DNA of 64,000 bases, taken from Alistipes sp. GTDB taxonomy: Bacteria > Bacteroidota > Bacteroidia > Bacteroidales > Rikenellaceae. The stretch spans positions 66,855 to 130,854 of the forward strand of contig JAFZFX010000005.1 in assembly GCA_017555695.1 (NCBI GenBank), written 5' to 3'. How positions within the stretch are numbered: the first letter of the stretch is position 1; the number at the start of each line of letters is the position of its first letter. Under the pieces are notes generated by a model. That model worked only from the letters and a program-made list of their open reading frames with translations. It was not told the origin of the DNA and made no database searches. Shown here piece by piece: positions 44,959 through 54,399 of this stretch. A program made the position numbers and the translations under genes.

Positions 44959-46221
44959 ATGAAAAACAGATATTTAGCTCTTTGTTGTGGCGTGGTTATG
45001 GCGGTTTGTGGCGTATCGCCGTTGCGTGCGCAGATAACGCTCGATGAATATCGCCAAAGCGTTTATGACACCAATCCCGAAATGAGAAATGCTGCCGAGC
45101 AGGTCTCGAAATCTTATTACGATATGCTTCGCCAAAAGAGCGAATTTCTGCCTAAACTGTCGGCGTCGGGTAGTGTTGCAACATTGTTTCGCAGCTCTGC
45201 GGCGGATGATAAATTGTGGGGCTTTGCGCTTCAGCCGTCTCTGTCGCAGACAATATACAATGGCGGTGCCGTGCAGGCTGCTTACCGTCAGTCGATAACC
45301 TTTTACGAGTCGTCACAATCCAACGAACAGGCTGTGTGGCTCTATATGCGTTATACGGCCGACTATGCCTATTGGAATCTTTCGGCACAACAACTCTATA
45401 AGGGTGCGGTAGATGAGTATGTGTCAATAATAAAATCACTATATGGTGTTGTACAAGAGCGATTTAATGAGGGGTATGTGGCGAAGAGTGACTTGCTTCA
45501 GGTCGAGGCTCGCTTGAGTGATGCTGAGTATTCGCAGATAGCGCTCAAGAATCAGTACGATGTGGCTCTGCATAGTTTTAATAATTTGCGTAGCGCTGAC
45601 CAAAGTTCGTCGGTAATTTTGCTCGAATCCATAATCGACTCAATACCTATGCCCCGACGAATGGGTGCTGATGAATTGGCACAGCGTCGTCCTGATATTA
45701 TGATGGCAAAGTTGGCCATCAACTCGGCGCAGTATGGCGTGAAGTTACGACGGGCGGCATATAATCCGAGCATCGGTGCCAATATCTCTGGCTCGTGGCA
45801 GACCTACACCCCCAATATGTCTAATAAGACATTTGTAGATGGTGCGGCTACAATCTCTTTGTCGGTGCCAATCTTCCATTGGGGTGAGCGTCGCAATGCC
45901 CTGTCGTCAGCGCGCTCCGATGTGCGTATAGCCGAGAATAATCTCGAAAATACCTACGACGATATGTTGCAGGAGGAGGCTGATGGTTGGAGCGCCTTGG
46001 TCAATAGTTACGCCCAGATGCAATCGTCGCTGAAGAATCTGCAGATAGCGGGCGAGAATCTCTCTATCAGTACCTACTCCTATCGTGAGGGGCAAGCCAC
46101 AGTGTTGGATGTGTTGCAGGCGCAGATAAGTTGGATTCAGATATACACCAACGCCATCACCGCACGATTTAACTATGCGGTGGCGGTGTCGGCATATATG
46201 CGGATAACGGCTGCGGATTAG
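44959..46221 (+). CDS. TolC family outer-membrane channel
   Basis: A 420-residue protein with signal peptide (SPLRAQ cleavage) and two repeats of the OEP coiled-coil/barrel unit: the first near 20-210 and the second near 225-415, with AEQVSKSYYDMLRQKSEFLPKL and NLEQ-like helices. It forms the outer-membrane duct for the RND pump encoded just upstream (9-base gap). Its stop overlaps by 3 bases the stop of the convergent OsmC gene. Confidence 0.92.
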   Translation: MKNRYLALCCGVVMAVCGVSPLRAQITLDEYRQSVYDTNPEMRNAAEQVSKSYYDMLRQKSEFLPKLSASGSVATLFRSSAADDKLWGFALQPSLSQTIYNGGAVQAAYRQSITFYESSQSNEQAVWLYMRYTADYAYWNLSAQQLYKGAVDEYVSIIKSLYGVVQERFNEGYVAKSDLLQVEARLSDAEYSQIALKNQYDVALHSFNNLRSADQSSSVILLESIIDSIPMPRRMGADELAQRRPDIMMAKLAINSAQYGVKLRRAAYNPSIGANISGSWQTYTPNMSNKTFVDGAATISLSVPIFHWGERRNALSSARSDVRIAENNLENTYDDMLQEEADGWSALVNSYAQMQSSLKNLQIAGENLSISTYSYREGQATVLDVLQAQISWIQIYTNAITARFNYAVAVSAYMRITAAD

Positions 46222-46628
46222 ATTCCGACAGCCTCGGTGCTTACGATATCTATCTCGTGGCTGACGGGCGCAATGGCTCGTAACATATTTATAACGCCAC
46301 AACGATACTCCTGTGCCTCTTTCACCGTGCTACCCACGATGTCCTGGTCGGCCAGACTACGGCACTCAACTCGGTAGTGTACGCTGAATGATTTGTACTT
46401 GCTTTCGGGTTGCAGCGTGGGTGTGTCGAGAGAGCCTTCTACTGTAATTTCGATACTCTTCGGGGTTACCTCCTCACGGCGCAGTATGCTCATTATGGTG
46501 TAGCCGGCGCACTCGGCAGCGGCACAGATGATGAGCGCCTTGGGGTTCAAATCTTCTACTTTTTGATTGTTGGTGAGTCTGAATTTGCCGTTGTTCAGTT
46601 CGACTGTAACTCTTTGTTTGTTGTTCAT
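46218..46628 (-). CDS. OsmC/Ohr family protein
   Basis: A 136-residue OsmC-like protein: the N-terminal strands (VTVELNNGKFRLTNNQ), the peroxidase helix LNPKALIICAAAECAGYTIMSIL with its Cys, and the second conserved Cys in QEYRCGVINMLRAIAP. Members reduce organic hydroperoxides. It is convergent with tolC and overlaps it, with no terminator between. Confidence 0.86.
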   Translation of the reverse strand: MNNKQRVTVELNNGKFRLTNNQKVEDLNPKALIICAAAECAGYTIMSILRREEVTPKSIEITVEGSLDTPTLQPESKYKSFSVHYRVECRSLADQDIVGSTVKEAQEYRCGVINMLRAIAPVSHEIDIVSTEAVGI

Positions 46629-46750
46629 AAATTATGTTTTTTAGTGATTTATTGTGGGGTGGCTCCAAAATGATTGGCAGTTACACTCCAAAGTACAATA
46701 AAGAGGCGACAATAATCGTTCCGTTATTGTGTAAATTCCATCAAAATCAT

Positions 46751-46758
46751 TATCTTTG
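46751..46758 (+). promoter_or_regulatory. -7 promoter box for the TPR protein gene
   Basis: TATCTTTG, exact consensus match, 35 bases before the ATG at 46794. Confidence 0.65.
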
Positions 46759-46793
46759 TAAGGTGATATAATGTTTTTGAAAGTCATCGAACT

Positions 46794-49781
46794 ATGCGTA
46801 GAAAGATATTTATTTCTCTTGTTTTATGCTTTGCTGCAGGAATGGGTCATCTGCAGGCACAGCCGGTACTCTCCGACGAGCAGATTAGTCGAGGAATATC
46901 GCTCTATAATTTTGGTCACTGGACCGAGGCGCGTGCAGAACTTATGACCGTGCGCGAAAAGCTTTCGTCGGTGCGTGATCGCATCACTATCGAGAAGATT
47001 GACTACTACCTCGCCCTGTGCGATGTGGAACTCAAGCGTCAGGATATGGCCTCTCGCCTGAAGCGTTATCTGGCCGAATACCACGGCTCGTCATATATCA
47101 ACGACATACAGTTTGCATTGGGTGCATATTATTGTATGGAGAGTGATGATGAGCAGGCTACCGAGGAGTTGTCGAAGGTGCATTACGATCGCCTTGACCC
47201 CCAGCGCAAGGATAAGTACAACCTGCGTATGGGTTATATGGCCTTCAAGCAGAACGATTACGCCAAAGCCGAGGAGTATTTCAGCCGCATAGCATCAGGG
47301 GGTGATTACGCAGACCACGCTACATACTACAAGTCATATATGGCCTATACTGCTGGTCGTATGGATGATGCTCGCCGTGGCTTTACTTCGCTTCTTAATA
47401 GCGCAATGTATCGCGACCTGATGCCTTTCTATGTTATGCAGATTGACTTCAAGGCGGGTGACTATCGTGCCGTCGTGAGCAAGGGTGATGCTCTGCTGAA
47501 ATCTACGACAGACGAGCAGGCGGTGCAGATTGAGCGTATGATGTCGGAGTCGTGGTTCCAACTCGAGGATTTCGCTTCGGCCATAAAGTATATGGAGAAC
47601 TACAAGGCTCGCGGTGGCGAGATGGGTCGAGTGGAGAACTATATTTTGGGTTATTCGCTCTATCGTCAGGCTCGTTATGCCGAGGCCGCCGAGTCGTTGC
47701 GAGCAGTGGCTGGTGCCGATGATATTTTGACGCAGAACGCCTCTTACCACTTGGCCGACTGTTACTTGCGTAATGGCGACAAGCGTAATGCTATGCACTC
47801 GTTTGCTATGGCGTCGAGCGACTCATACGATGCTGCCATTGCCGAGGATGCACTGTTTAACTACGGTAAGTTGCAGTATGAGCTTGGTGGCGGCGTATTT
47901 AATGAGGCTATCAATGTGCTGACTCGCTACATCGATATGTATCCTTCGTCGGAGCGTGTTGGCGAGGCTCGCACTCTGCTGATTGCCGCCTATTACAACT
48001 CGAATAACTACGCCGAGGCTTACGATGCCATTAAGAGTATCGCTAACCCCAATAACGACGAGTTGTTGGCGTTGCAGAAGATTGCCTATTTCAATGGTTT
48101 GCAGTACTATTCATTGGGTGAGCTCGACTCTGCAGAGGCTTCATTCAAGGAGTCGCTTTCGGCAAGTTCTAATGCTAAATTCAGCGCTCTGGCTTCGTTC
48201 TGGTTGGGTGAGATAGCCTACGCCCGAGGCAATAAGGCTGATGCGTTGCGCCACTACAACAATTTCTTGATTCGTGCGCCTCGTGGTAGCAACGAGTATA
48301 TGATGGCGCAGTACAATGTGGGTTATTGTCACTTCAATAGCGAAGCGTTGGAGGATGCCAATAAGGCATTCTTGAAGTTCTTGAATGGCCGTGCTAAGCG
48401 CGACTCATATCGAGCCGATGCGCTCAACCGCGTGGGTGATGTTCACTACTCGGCTCGCCGCTTTGATGAGGCAATCAAGTGTTATGACGATGCAATGGTT
48501 ATCAATACTCCCGAGAGGTACTACGCAGAGTATCAGCGTGCTGTAACGCTCGGTGTGCAGAATAAGCGTAAGGACAAAATCAACTCTTTGCAGCGTATTG
48601 TTCAAGCCGATAGAGGCGACTATGTGGATGCTGCCACTTACGAGTTGGGTCGTACATATATCGCAGACGAGCAGTATGATAAGGGCGTTAAGACTTTGGA
48701 GCAGTTCATTGGTCAGTACCCCAATTCAAAGTACTACTCTTCGGCTCTGTCAGATTTGGGTCTGGCGTATATGAATCTGGGCAACAAGGATAAGGCTTTG
48801 GTCTACTACGATATGGTTGTGCAGGCTTCGCCCCAATCTTCGCAGTCGAAGAGTGCAATGCAGGGTATCCGCGAGATTTATATCGATCTCGGTAATGCAG
48901 ATGCTTACTTCGATTATGCGCAAAAGCACGGTCTTGAAGGTAATGTGTCGCAGATGGAGCGTGACTCTATGTCGTATGTTGCCGTGCAGAAACTCTACCT
49001 CGACAACAAGTTGCAGGAGGCCGCTACTGGCTTTAATAACTACTTGAATAACTACCCGAAGGGTTACTATCGTGCCGATGCGCTCTTCTTCTTGAGTGAC
49101 TGCTATATCCGCGATAAGAAGCAGACAGAGGCTATCGAGACTCTTCAGCAACTCACCGCGCAGGGTCAGAGTCAGTACTCGGAGCGTGCTTTAGAAAAAC
49201 TGTCGTCACTTTGCTATGAGTCAGAGCGTTGGGAGCAGGCTGCTACGGCTTTCCGCTCGCTGTACGATGTTACTAAGACTGCCTCTGTAAGAGCGAATGC
49301 CGCGTCGGGCTATGTTGCCTCTGTGCTCAAGTATGCCAACGACGAGCAGTTGGTGGCTATGGCTAACGATGTCGAGAAGATGGCTGAGGTGGGTGCTGTG
49401 GCTCGCCGTAAGGCTCGCTACGCCAAGGCGCAGGCTTTGGGTCGTCAGGGTAAGAACAGCGAGGCTCTCGGTGTGTATGAGTTGCTCAGCACTGAGGTTA
49501 AGAGTGCCGAGGGTGCCGAGGCTCGTTTCCGTGTTATCGAGTCGGTTTACAACGCCAAAAACTACGATAAGGCTGAGAAGATGATTTATGAGTTCTCTGA
49601 CAGCAATACTCCGCAAAACTATTGGCTTGCCAAGTCGTTCATCTTGTTGGGAGATATCTATATGAGCCGAAACGATGCGTTCCAGGCTCGTGCTACATAC
49701 CAGAGTGTTGTCGATGGTTATTCGCCTGCCGATGATGGCATCGTTGCGGAGGCCAAAGCAAAAATCGCTAAAATGAATTAA
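46794..49781 (+). CDS. Large secreted TPR protein
   Basis: A 995-residue protein with signal peptide (MRRKIFISLVLCFAAGMGHLQA) and tetratricopeptide repeats over almost its full length, many carrying the 8/20/27 pattern (for example FASAIKYMENYKARGG, VKTLEQFIGQYPNSKYYSSALSDLGLAYMNLG). Long TPR arrays in the periplasm or outer membrane of Bacteroidota act as scaffolds, for instance in gliding or secretion. Here the following gene encodes an outer-membrane barrel (3-base gap), so the pair may build one complex. Function unknown. Confidence 0.82.
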   Translation: MRRKIFISLVLCFAAGMGHLQAQPVLSDEQISRGISLYNFGHWTEARAELMTVREKLSSVRDRITIEKIDYYLALCDVELKRQDMASRLKRYLAEYHGSSYINDIQFALGAYYCMESDDEQATEELSKVHYDRLDPQRKDKYNLRMGYMAFKQNDYAKAEEYFSRIASGGDYADHATYYKSYMAYTAGRMDDARRGFTSLLNSAMYRDLMPFYVMQIDFKAGDYRAVVSKGDALLKSTTDEQAVQIERMMSESWFQLEDFASAIKYMENYKARGGEMGRVENYILGYSLYRQARYAEAAESLRAVAGADDILTQNASYHLADCYLRNGDKRNAMHSFAMASSDSYDAAIAEDALFNYGKLQYELGGGVFNEAINVLTRYIDMYPSSERVGEARTLLIAAYYNSNNYAEAYDAIKSIANPNNDELLALQKIAYFNGLQYYSLGELDSAEASFKESLSASSNAKFSALASFWLGEIAYARGNKADALRHYNNFLIRAPRGSNEYMMAQYNVGYCHFNSEALEDANKAFLKFLNGRAKRDSYRADALNRVGDVHYSARRFDEAIKCYDDAMVINTPERYYAEYQRAVTLGVQNKRKDKINSLQRIVQADRGDYVDAATYELGRTYIADEQYDKGVKTLEQFIGQYPNSKYYSSALSDLGLAYMNLGNKDKALVYYDMVVQASPQSSQSKSAMQGIREIYIDLGNADAYFDYAQKHGLEGNVSQMERDSMSYVAVQKLYLDNKLQEAATGFNNYLNNYPKGYYRADALFFLSDCYIRDKKQTEAIETLQQLTAQGQSQYSERALEKLSSLCYESERWEQAATAFRSLYDVTKTASVRANAASGYVASVLKYANDEQLVAMANDVEKMAEVGAVARRKARYAKAQALGRQGKNSEALGVYELLSTEVKSAEGAEARFRVIESVYNAKNYDKAEKMIYEFSDSNTPQNYWLAKSFILLGDIYMSRNDAFQARATYQSVVDGYSPADDGIVAEAKAKIAKMN

Positions 49782-49784
49782 CCT

Positions 49785-51440
49785 ATGAGAAAGATTGTAT
49801 ATGTTTGCCTTTTGTTGTGTCTGCCTGCCGTAGTGTCGGCGCAGGTTGCCAAACAAGTAGAGGTTTCAAAAGATTATACTCCCTCGGTGAGCACGGCGCA
49901 AAAGTTGTCGATAGTGCCCGATATGACCGATACGGTGAAGATGTATCCCGATATCGACTACACGATTACGCCCCGTTCTTACCAGACTTCGCTGCTGGTC
50001 GAGAACTTCAAGCCTGCGACTATCACCTATTGGGACTATGCGGCCCACGATGTGGTCTATGCCAAGGCTGCTGCGGGTGTGCCGCTGGCGAGCGAGGCCG
50101 ATGTTTATGTATCAACCTACAACAAGGACAAGGGCTACGCTATGGCCTATATCAACCACTTGGGTGACTATCGTAGCCGATATGCGCTTAATGGCGTGGA
50201 TAAGGTTACGAGCCACACTACCGAGATGGATAATCGCGTTGGTGGTCGTGCAGGTTTGTTCTGGGGTCGCAGAGTGCTGGAGGCTGATGTAGCCTACGAC
50301 AATGTGTTGCGCCACAGATATCCTACTACGGGCGACAGAATTATGTTTGGCCGTTTGGATGGAAAAGTGCGTCTGGGTGATGATTTCACTGACCTCTCGC
50401 GCTGGAACTTCAATCTTGAGGTCGGCGGTGGACTCTTTACAGATGCAACCGATAAGGTGGAGGTTGGTAAGTATTGCCAATCTTTCCTCGAGGCCTCGGC
50501 CGCTTTGGGTAAGCAGTTGGGACGCCACCTTTTCCGCGTGGATGTTGCATTTGATGGAGTGTATGGCGATAAGGCTTTGGCCGATTACTACGACAATATC
50601 TTCAAGGCTGGTGCGCTATACGGTATTGAGGGCAAGCGCTTTGAGTTCAAACTCGGAGCCTACTACCTCTACGACAGAGTATCACATTCAACCGATAGTC
50701 CCCATCATATTTTGCCATATATGCGTATGTCGTGGAAGAATACCCGCGAGGGTTTTGTTCCCTTCGTAGAGTTTGAGGGCGATATGGAGCGCCACGACTT
50801 TGTGTCGCTTATCTACGCTAATCCCTACCTCAAATCAGACGATGTGACTCTTGCCGAGACCATCTCGAAACTCCCCAACGAGACATCCTATAATGGTCGT
50901 GCCGGTTTTGGTGGTACTTTGGGTAAGGGTGTATTCTCGTATAGCCTCTCTGCTGAGTTGGAGCTGGCTGACAACCACATATATTGGTACTGCGACAATG
51001 CGGACTACCTAATCACAACGGCTTATCAGCATAGCCTGCGTATTGATGGTAGTATGAAACTGCGCCCTGCAGGTTGGTTTGAGACCGAGACAGCTTTCGG
51101 CGTTTATGTATGGGAGAATTACGACTCGCACTACGCCTCACGCCCCAACTTCGAGTGGGCTATGGATTTGCGCTACTTAGGTCGCAAGATTTCGGCTGGC
51201 GTTAATCTCGGATATCGTGGTGGTGTAAAGTGGATGACCAAGGATGCCTCAACTGACGAGTTCTCGTTTGTTAAGACTCCCAATACCTTTACGCTTGGCG
51301 TCGAGGCCGAGTGGCGTATTAACAGCCATTGGGCGGTGTTTGCCGAGGGTCGTAACCTTACAGGTAGCACGCTTTACGATTGGCTCTACTACTATAGCAA
51401 TACGCCCGAGGGTTTGCTTGGTGTAAAGCTTACATTCTAA
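49785..51440 (+). CDS. Outer-membrane beta-barrel protein, TonB-receptor-like
   Basis: A 551-residue protein with a signal peptide (PAVVSAQ) and a long beta-strand-rich body ending in Phe (LGVKLTF), the usual outer-membrane insertion signal. It resembles proteins annotated as TonB-dependent receptors in Bacteroidales but has no full plug domain: the N-terminal VAKQVEVSKDYTPSVSTAQKLSIVPDM may be a short periplasmic region. It starts 3 bases after the large TPR gene. Confidence 0.75.
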   Translation: MRKIVYVCLLLCLPAVVSAQVAKQVEVSKDYTPSVSTAQKLSIVPDMTDTVKMYPDIDYTITPRSYQTSLLVENFKPATITYWDYAAHDVVYAKAAAGVPLASEADVYVSTYNKDKGYAMAYINHLGDYRSRYALNGVDKVTSHTTEMDNRVGGRAGLFWGRRVLEADVAYDNVLRHRYPTTGDRIMFGRLDGKVRLGDDFTDLSRWNFNLEVGGGLFTDATDKVEVGKYCQSFLEASAALGKQLGRHLFRVDVAFDGVYGDKALADYYDNIFKAGALYGIEGKRFEFKLGAYYLYDRVSHSTDSPHHILPYMRMSWKNTREGFVPFVEFEGDMERHDFVSLIYANPYLKSDDVTLAETISKLPNETSYNGRAGFGGTLGKGVFSYSLSAELELADNHIYWYCDNADYLITTAYQHSLRIDGSMKLRPAGWFETETAFGVYVWENYDSHYASRPNFEWAMDLRYLGRKISAGVNLGYRGGVKWMTKDASTDEFSFVKTPNTFTLGVEAEWRINSHWAVFAEGRNLTGSTLYDWLYYYSNTPEGLLGVKLTF

Positions 51441-51508
51441 CCACTGATGAGCATAGGCGACGCTGCATGGCAGTGTCTGTGGCTCGGTAATTTATTTGGT
51501 TGTAATCT

Positions 51509-52633
51509 ATGAAAATCACCATCTTAGGGCCTGCGCATCCATATCGTGGCGGCTTGGCTTCTATAATGCATACGATGGCCCGTGAGTATCAGCGTCGTGG
51601 CCACGAGGTGAATATCTACACCTTCACGGTGCAGTATCCGTCGTTGCTGTTCCCTGGCAAGAGTCAGTATGTGGATACTCCAGCCCCCGACGATTTGCAT
51701 ATCGAGCGAGTGATGAATACGGTCAATCCCATTAATTGGGTGAGTGTTGGTCTGCGCCTAAAGCGAGAGAAGCCCGATATGGTGCTGATGAAGTATTGGA
51801 CTCCCTTTATGGCTCCCTGCTTTGCAACTATTGCTCGCATTGCCCGCAGTAATGGTGTAACGAAGGTTGTCTGCCAAATTGATAATGTTGAACCCCACGA
51901 ACATCATATCATCGACAAGCCGTTCAATCACTATTATCTGCGTGGTGTTGATGGGTTTGTCTATATGTCCGAGCAGGTGCGTAGCGAGTTGGTGCAATAC
52001 ACCTCTGCACCCGCCATATTCTCTCCGCATCCTATGTTTGAGAATTTCGGTAAGCGTGTCGAGCGCGAGGAGGCGTGCCGCAAAATTGGACTCGATTCGT
52101 CACTGAAATATACTCTCTTCTTTGGACTTATTCGTGATTATAAGGGACTCGATATGTTGCTCCGTGCGTGGCAGCAGTGGCAACCTGAGGGTCGTAAACT
52201 GCTTGTCGCTGGCGAGTTCTACACTTCGCGCGAGAGTTATATTGAACTGATTGACTCTTTGGGTCTAAAGGATAGGGTTGTGTTGCACGATAGGTTTATT
52301 GCAGACGACGATGTTCGCTACTACTTCTCGGCGGCTGATTGTCTGGTGTTGCCTTACCGCTCGGCGACGCAGAGTGGTGTGACGCAGATTGCCTATAACT
52401 TCTCGCTCCCGATGCTTGTTACGCGCGTGGGTGGTCTGCCCGAGATTGTTCCTGATGGAGGCGTGGGTTATGTGTGCGAACCTACGGTTGATGGCATTTG
52501 TCAAGGTCTGAAACGCATCTATTCAGAGGGAGCTTTGGATGCCTTGCAGGCCAACTTCGAGAGTGAGAGAAAACGCTTCTCGTGGGAGGCTATGTGCGAT
52601 AAATTGCTGGAGGTTTACGAGCAGACAAAGTAA
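51509..52633 (+). CDS. Family 4 glycosyltransferase
   Basis: A 374-residue GT-B enzyme: N-terminal ILGPAHPYRGGLASIMHTMAREYQRRGHEV, the C-terminal Rossmann half starting SSLKYTLFFGLIRDYKGLD and the nucleotide-sugar loop SATQSGVTQIAYNFSLPMLVTRVGGLPEIV, with the family E replaced by the S/T-rich loop. It should add a sugar from a nucleotide donor to a surface polysaccharide or lipid; no other cell-wall gene is next to it. A terminator follows. Confidence 0.88.
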   Translation: MKITILGPAHPYRGGLASIMHTMAREYQRRGHEVNIYTFTVQYPSLLFPGKSQYVDTPAPDDLHIERVMNTVNPINWVSVGLRLKREKPDMVLMKYWTPFMAPCFATIARIARSNGVTKVVCQIDNVEPHEHHIIDKPFNHYYLRGVDGFVYMSEQVRSELVQYTSAPAIFSPHPMFENFGKRVEREEACRKIGLDSSLKYTLFFGLIRDYKGLDMLLRAWQQWQPEGRKLLVAGEFYTSRESYIELIDSLGLKDRVVLHDRFIADDDVRYYFSAADCLVLPYRSATQSGVTQIAYNFSLPMLVTRVGGLPEIVPDGGVGYVCEPTVDGICQGLKRIYSEGALDALQANFESERKRFSWEAMCDKLLEVYEQTK

Positions 52634-52673
52634 ACCTCGGATATAGGTCTAAATGGTCATAAATTGATACTGG

Positions 52674-52709
52674 AGCCCGCCAATATTTGCAGTTGGTGGG
52701 CTTTGTTTT
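52674..52709 (+). terminator. Terminator after the GT4 gene
   Basis: AGCCCGCCAA (52674-52683) pairs with TTGGTGGGCT (52693-52702, one G-T pair), followed by TTGTTTT. Confidence 0.8.
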
Positions 52710-52791
52710 GGTCAAAATGTACACATTTTTATGGGGGGGGGTAAAAATTGGTCATTTTAGGACATCGGGTAAAATAACCGCCTAAAAATGA
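52708..52791 (+). promoter_or_regulatory. TTGGTC / G9-tract module upstream of a small barrel gene
   Basis: TTGGTCAAAATGTACAC (52708-52724), seven A/T bases, a run of nine G (52733-52741), TAAAAA and a second TTGGTC (52748-52753) follow each other. TCATTTTAGG (52752-52761) and CCTAAAAATGA (52781-52791) form a near-perfect inverted repeat. A matching module precedes the lipoprotein gene at 58813 in the same orientation to its gene. Confidence 0.55.
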
Positions 52792-52814
52792 GTGATATTT
52801 AAGAGATAATTTTC

Positions 52815-52822
52815 TATATTTG
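52815..52822 (+). promoter_or_regulatory. -7 promoter box for the small barrel gene
   Basis: TATATTTG, exact consensus, 27 bases before the ATG at 52850; it rules out the ATG at 52820 that lies inside it. Confidence 0.7.
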
Positions 52823-52849
52823 TCTATCACTAAACCAAATTTTACTATT

Positions 52850-53353
52850 ATGAAACGAGTTGTTTTGATGTTTTTGTTCTTGTCGTTATCAGCTGTTGCT
52901 GTGGCGCAGACAAACGAGCAGACAAATGCGCAGACAAACGAAAGAACAGTGCGCCGTATAGAGTGTGAGATTGGCATCGGCTGGTGGCCGACAATGTCGT
53001 GGGAGTTGCGTTATAATTTCAACGAATTTTGGGATACGGGTCTTCGTGCCTCGATGGATTTGTATGGCTGGCAGATGAGTGCTACGGGAGATTATAACCA
53101 TACATTCAAAAATGGCCCGATGTTCTTTTGCGGATTGGGTCTTGGTGTGGCTAATGTAGATATCCTCGACGATAGAGATTTGCCCGACCCCTGTTTAGCT
53201 GAGGATCAGATGTGCTTCTACGCTGTGCCGCGCGTCGGTTTTGAGTTCTTCCGTCACCTGCGTCTTTCGCTACTGCTCAATACCTACAACTTTCAGGCTT
53301 GTGTGCCTACCATCTCGCTCGGTGTTGCTATCGGCGGCGGTAGGAAAAAGTAG
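52850..53353 (+). CDS. Small outer-membrane beta-barrel protein
   Basis: A 167-residue exported protein: signal peptide to AVAVAQ, then a hydrophilic QTNEQTNAQTNE segment encoded by three 12-base repeats (52907-52942), then alternating beta-strand sequence (IEIGIGWWPTMSWELRYNFNEF-type, with many Trp, Phe and Tyr) as in small eight-stranded outer-membrane barrels. It ends in a basic tail (GGGRKK) instead of a terminal Phe. No family name is recognised. The unusual G-tract upstream region may control it. Confidence 0.65.
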   Translation: MKRVVLMFLFLSLSAVAVAQTNEQTNAQTNERTVRRIECEIGIGWWPTMSWELRYNFNEFWDTGLRASMDLYGWQMSATGDYNHTFKNGPMFFCGLGLGVANVDILDDRDLPDPCLAEDQMCFYAVPRVGFEFFRHLRLSLLLNTYNFQACVPTISLGVAIGGGRKK

Positions 53354-53384
53354 TTATAATAATCAATAGATTATTAAGTTTTGG

Positions 53385-53411
53385 CCCTTGCATTTGCAAG
53401 GGTATTTTTTT
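53385..53411 (+). terminator. Terminator before era
   Basis: CCCTTGC (53385-53391) pairs with GCAAGGG (53396-53402), then TATTTTTTT. Confidence 0.85.
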
Positions 53412-53416
53412 ATGGC

Positions 53417-53424
53417 TATCTTTG
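53417..53424 (+). promoter_or_regulatory. -7 promoter box for era
   Basis: TATCTTTG, exact consensus, 30 bases before the ATG at 53455. Confidence 0.65.
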
Positions 53425-53454
53425 TCAATTATTTGATATTTTTAGGATAAAAAG

Positions 53455-54336
53455 ATGCACAAATCGGGATTTGTTAATATTATCGGTAACCCCAATGTGG
53501 GTAAATCTACGCTGATGAACGCTCTTGTAGGTGAGCGTTTGTCTATCATCACATCAAAGGCACAGACTACACGCCACCGCATTATGGGTATAGTCAATGG
53601 CGACGATTTTCAGATTGTATATTCTGACACTCCGGGTATCTTGAAGCCCGCCTATAAGTTGCAGGAGTCTATGATGAACTTCGTGCAGGGTGCTGTGGAC
53701 GATGCCGATGTGATTTTGTATGTCACCGACACCATCGAGCAGAGTGACCGCTCGGAGGGTATCATCGAGCGAGTGAATCGTAGCGGCATACCCACTATCG
53801 TGGTAATCAACAAGATTGACCTCACTACTCCCGATAAGTTGGAGGCTTTGGCTGCACAGTGGCAGCAGAAGATTCCTGCGGCAGTGGTTATCCCTGTGTC
53901 AGCCAAGGAGAAGATTGGTATGACGGGTGTGCTGAATGCCATTCTGGAGAATCTGCCCGAGGGCGAGGCCTTCTACCCGAAGGATACATTGACCGACAAG
54001 ACTCTGCGTTTCTTCGCTTCGGAGATTATTCGCGAAAAGATACTTCTTAACTACGAGAAGGAGATTCCTTACTGTTGCGAGATTGAGATTGACACCTACA
54101 AGGAGGAGCCCAACATCGACCGCATCGCAGCCAACATCTATGTGGCTCGTCAGTCGCAGAAGGGTATCATCATCGGCCACAAGGGCGAGCGCCTCAAGCG
54201 AGTGGGCCAGCAGGCTCGTGAGGATATGGAACGCTTCCTCGGCAAGAAGGTTTTTCTGCAGCTCTTCGTCAAGGTGCAGGAGGATTGGCGTAACAACGAG
54301 CGTCAGTTGCGCCGATTTGGCTATGACCCTCAGTAG
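53455..54336 (+). CDS. era: GTPase Era
   Basis: A 293-residue GTPase: G1 GNPNVGKST (about 11-19), switch TTRHRIMG, G3 DTPGI, G4 NKID, G5 VSAKEK, followed by a C-terminal KH domain with the motif GHKGERLKRVGQQAREDMERFLGKKVFLQLFVKV. Era binds 16S rRNA and monitors 30S maturation. Standard length. Confidence 0.97.
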   Translation: MHKSGFVNIIGNPNVGKSTLMNALVGERLSIITSKAQTTRHRIMGIVNGDDFQIVYSDTPGILKPAYKLQESMMNFVQGAVDDADVILYVTDTIEQSDRSEGIIERVNRSGIPTIVVINKIDLTTPDKLEALAAQWQQKIPAAVVIPVSAKEKIGMTGVLNAILENLPEGEAFYPKDTLTDKTLRFFASEIIREKILLNYEKEIPYCCEIEIDTYKEEPNIDRIAANIYVARQSQKGIIIGHKGERLKRVGQQAREDMERFLGKKVFLQLFVKVQEDWRNNERQLRRFGYDPQ

Positions 54337-54399
54337 CCGAAGGCAATAAAATTTACATCAAAGCGTTAAACTCAAAACATCGCAACAGAGAACATAACG

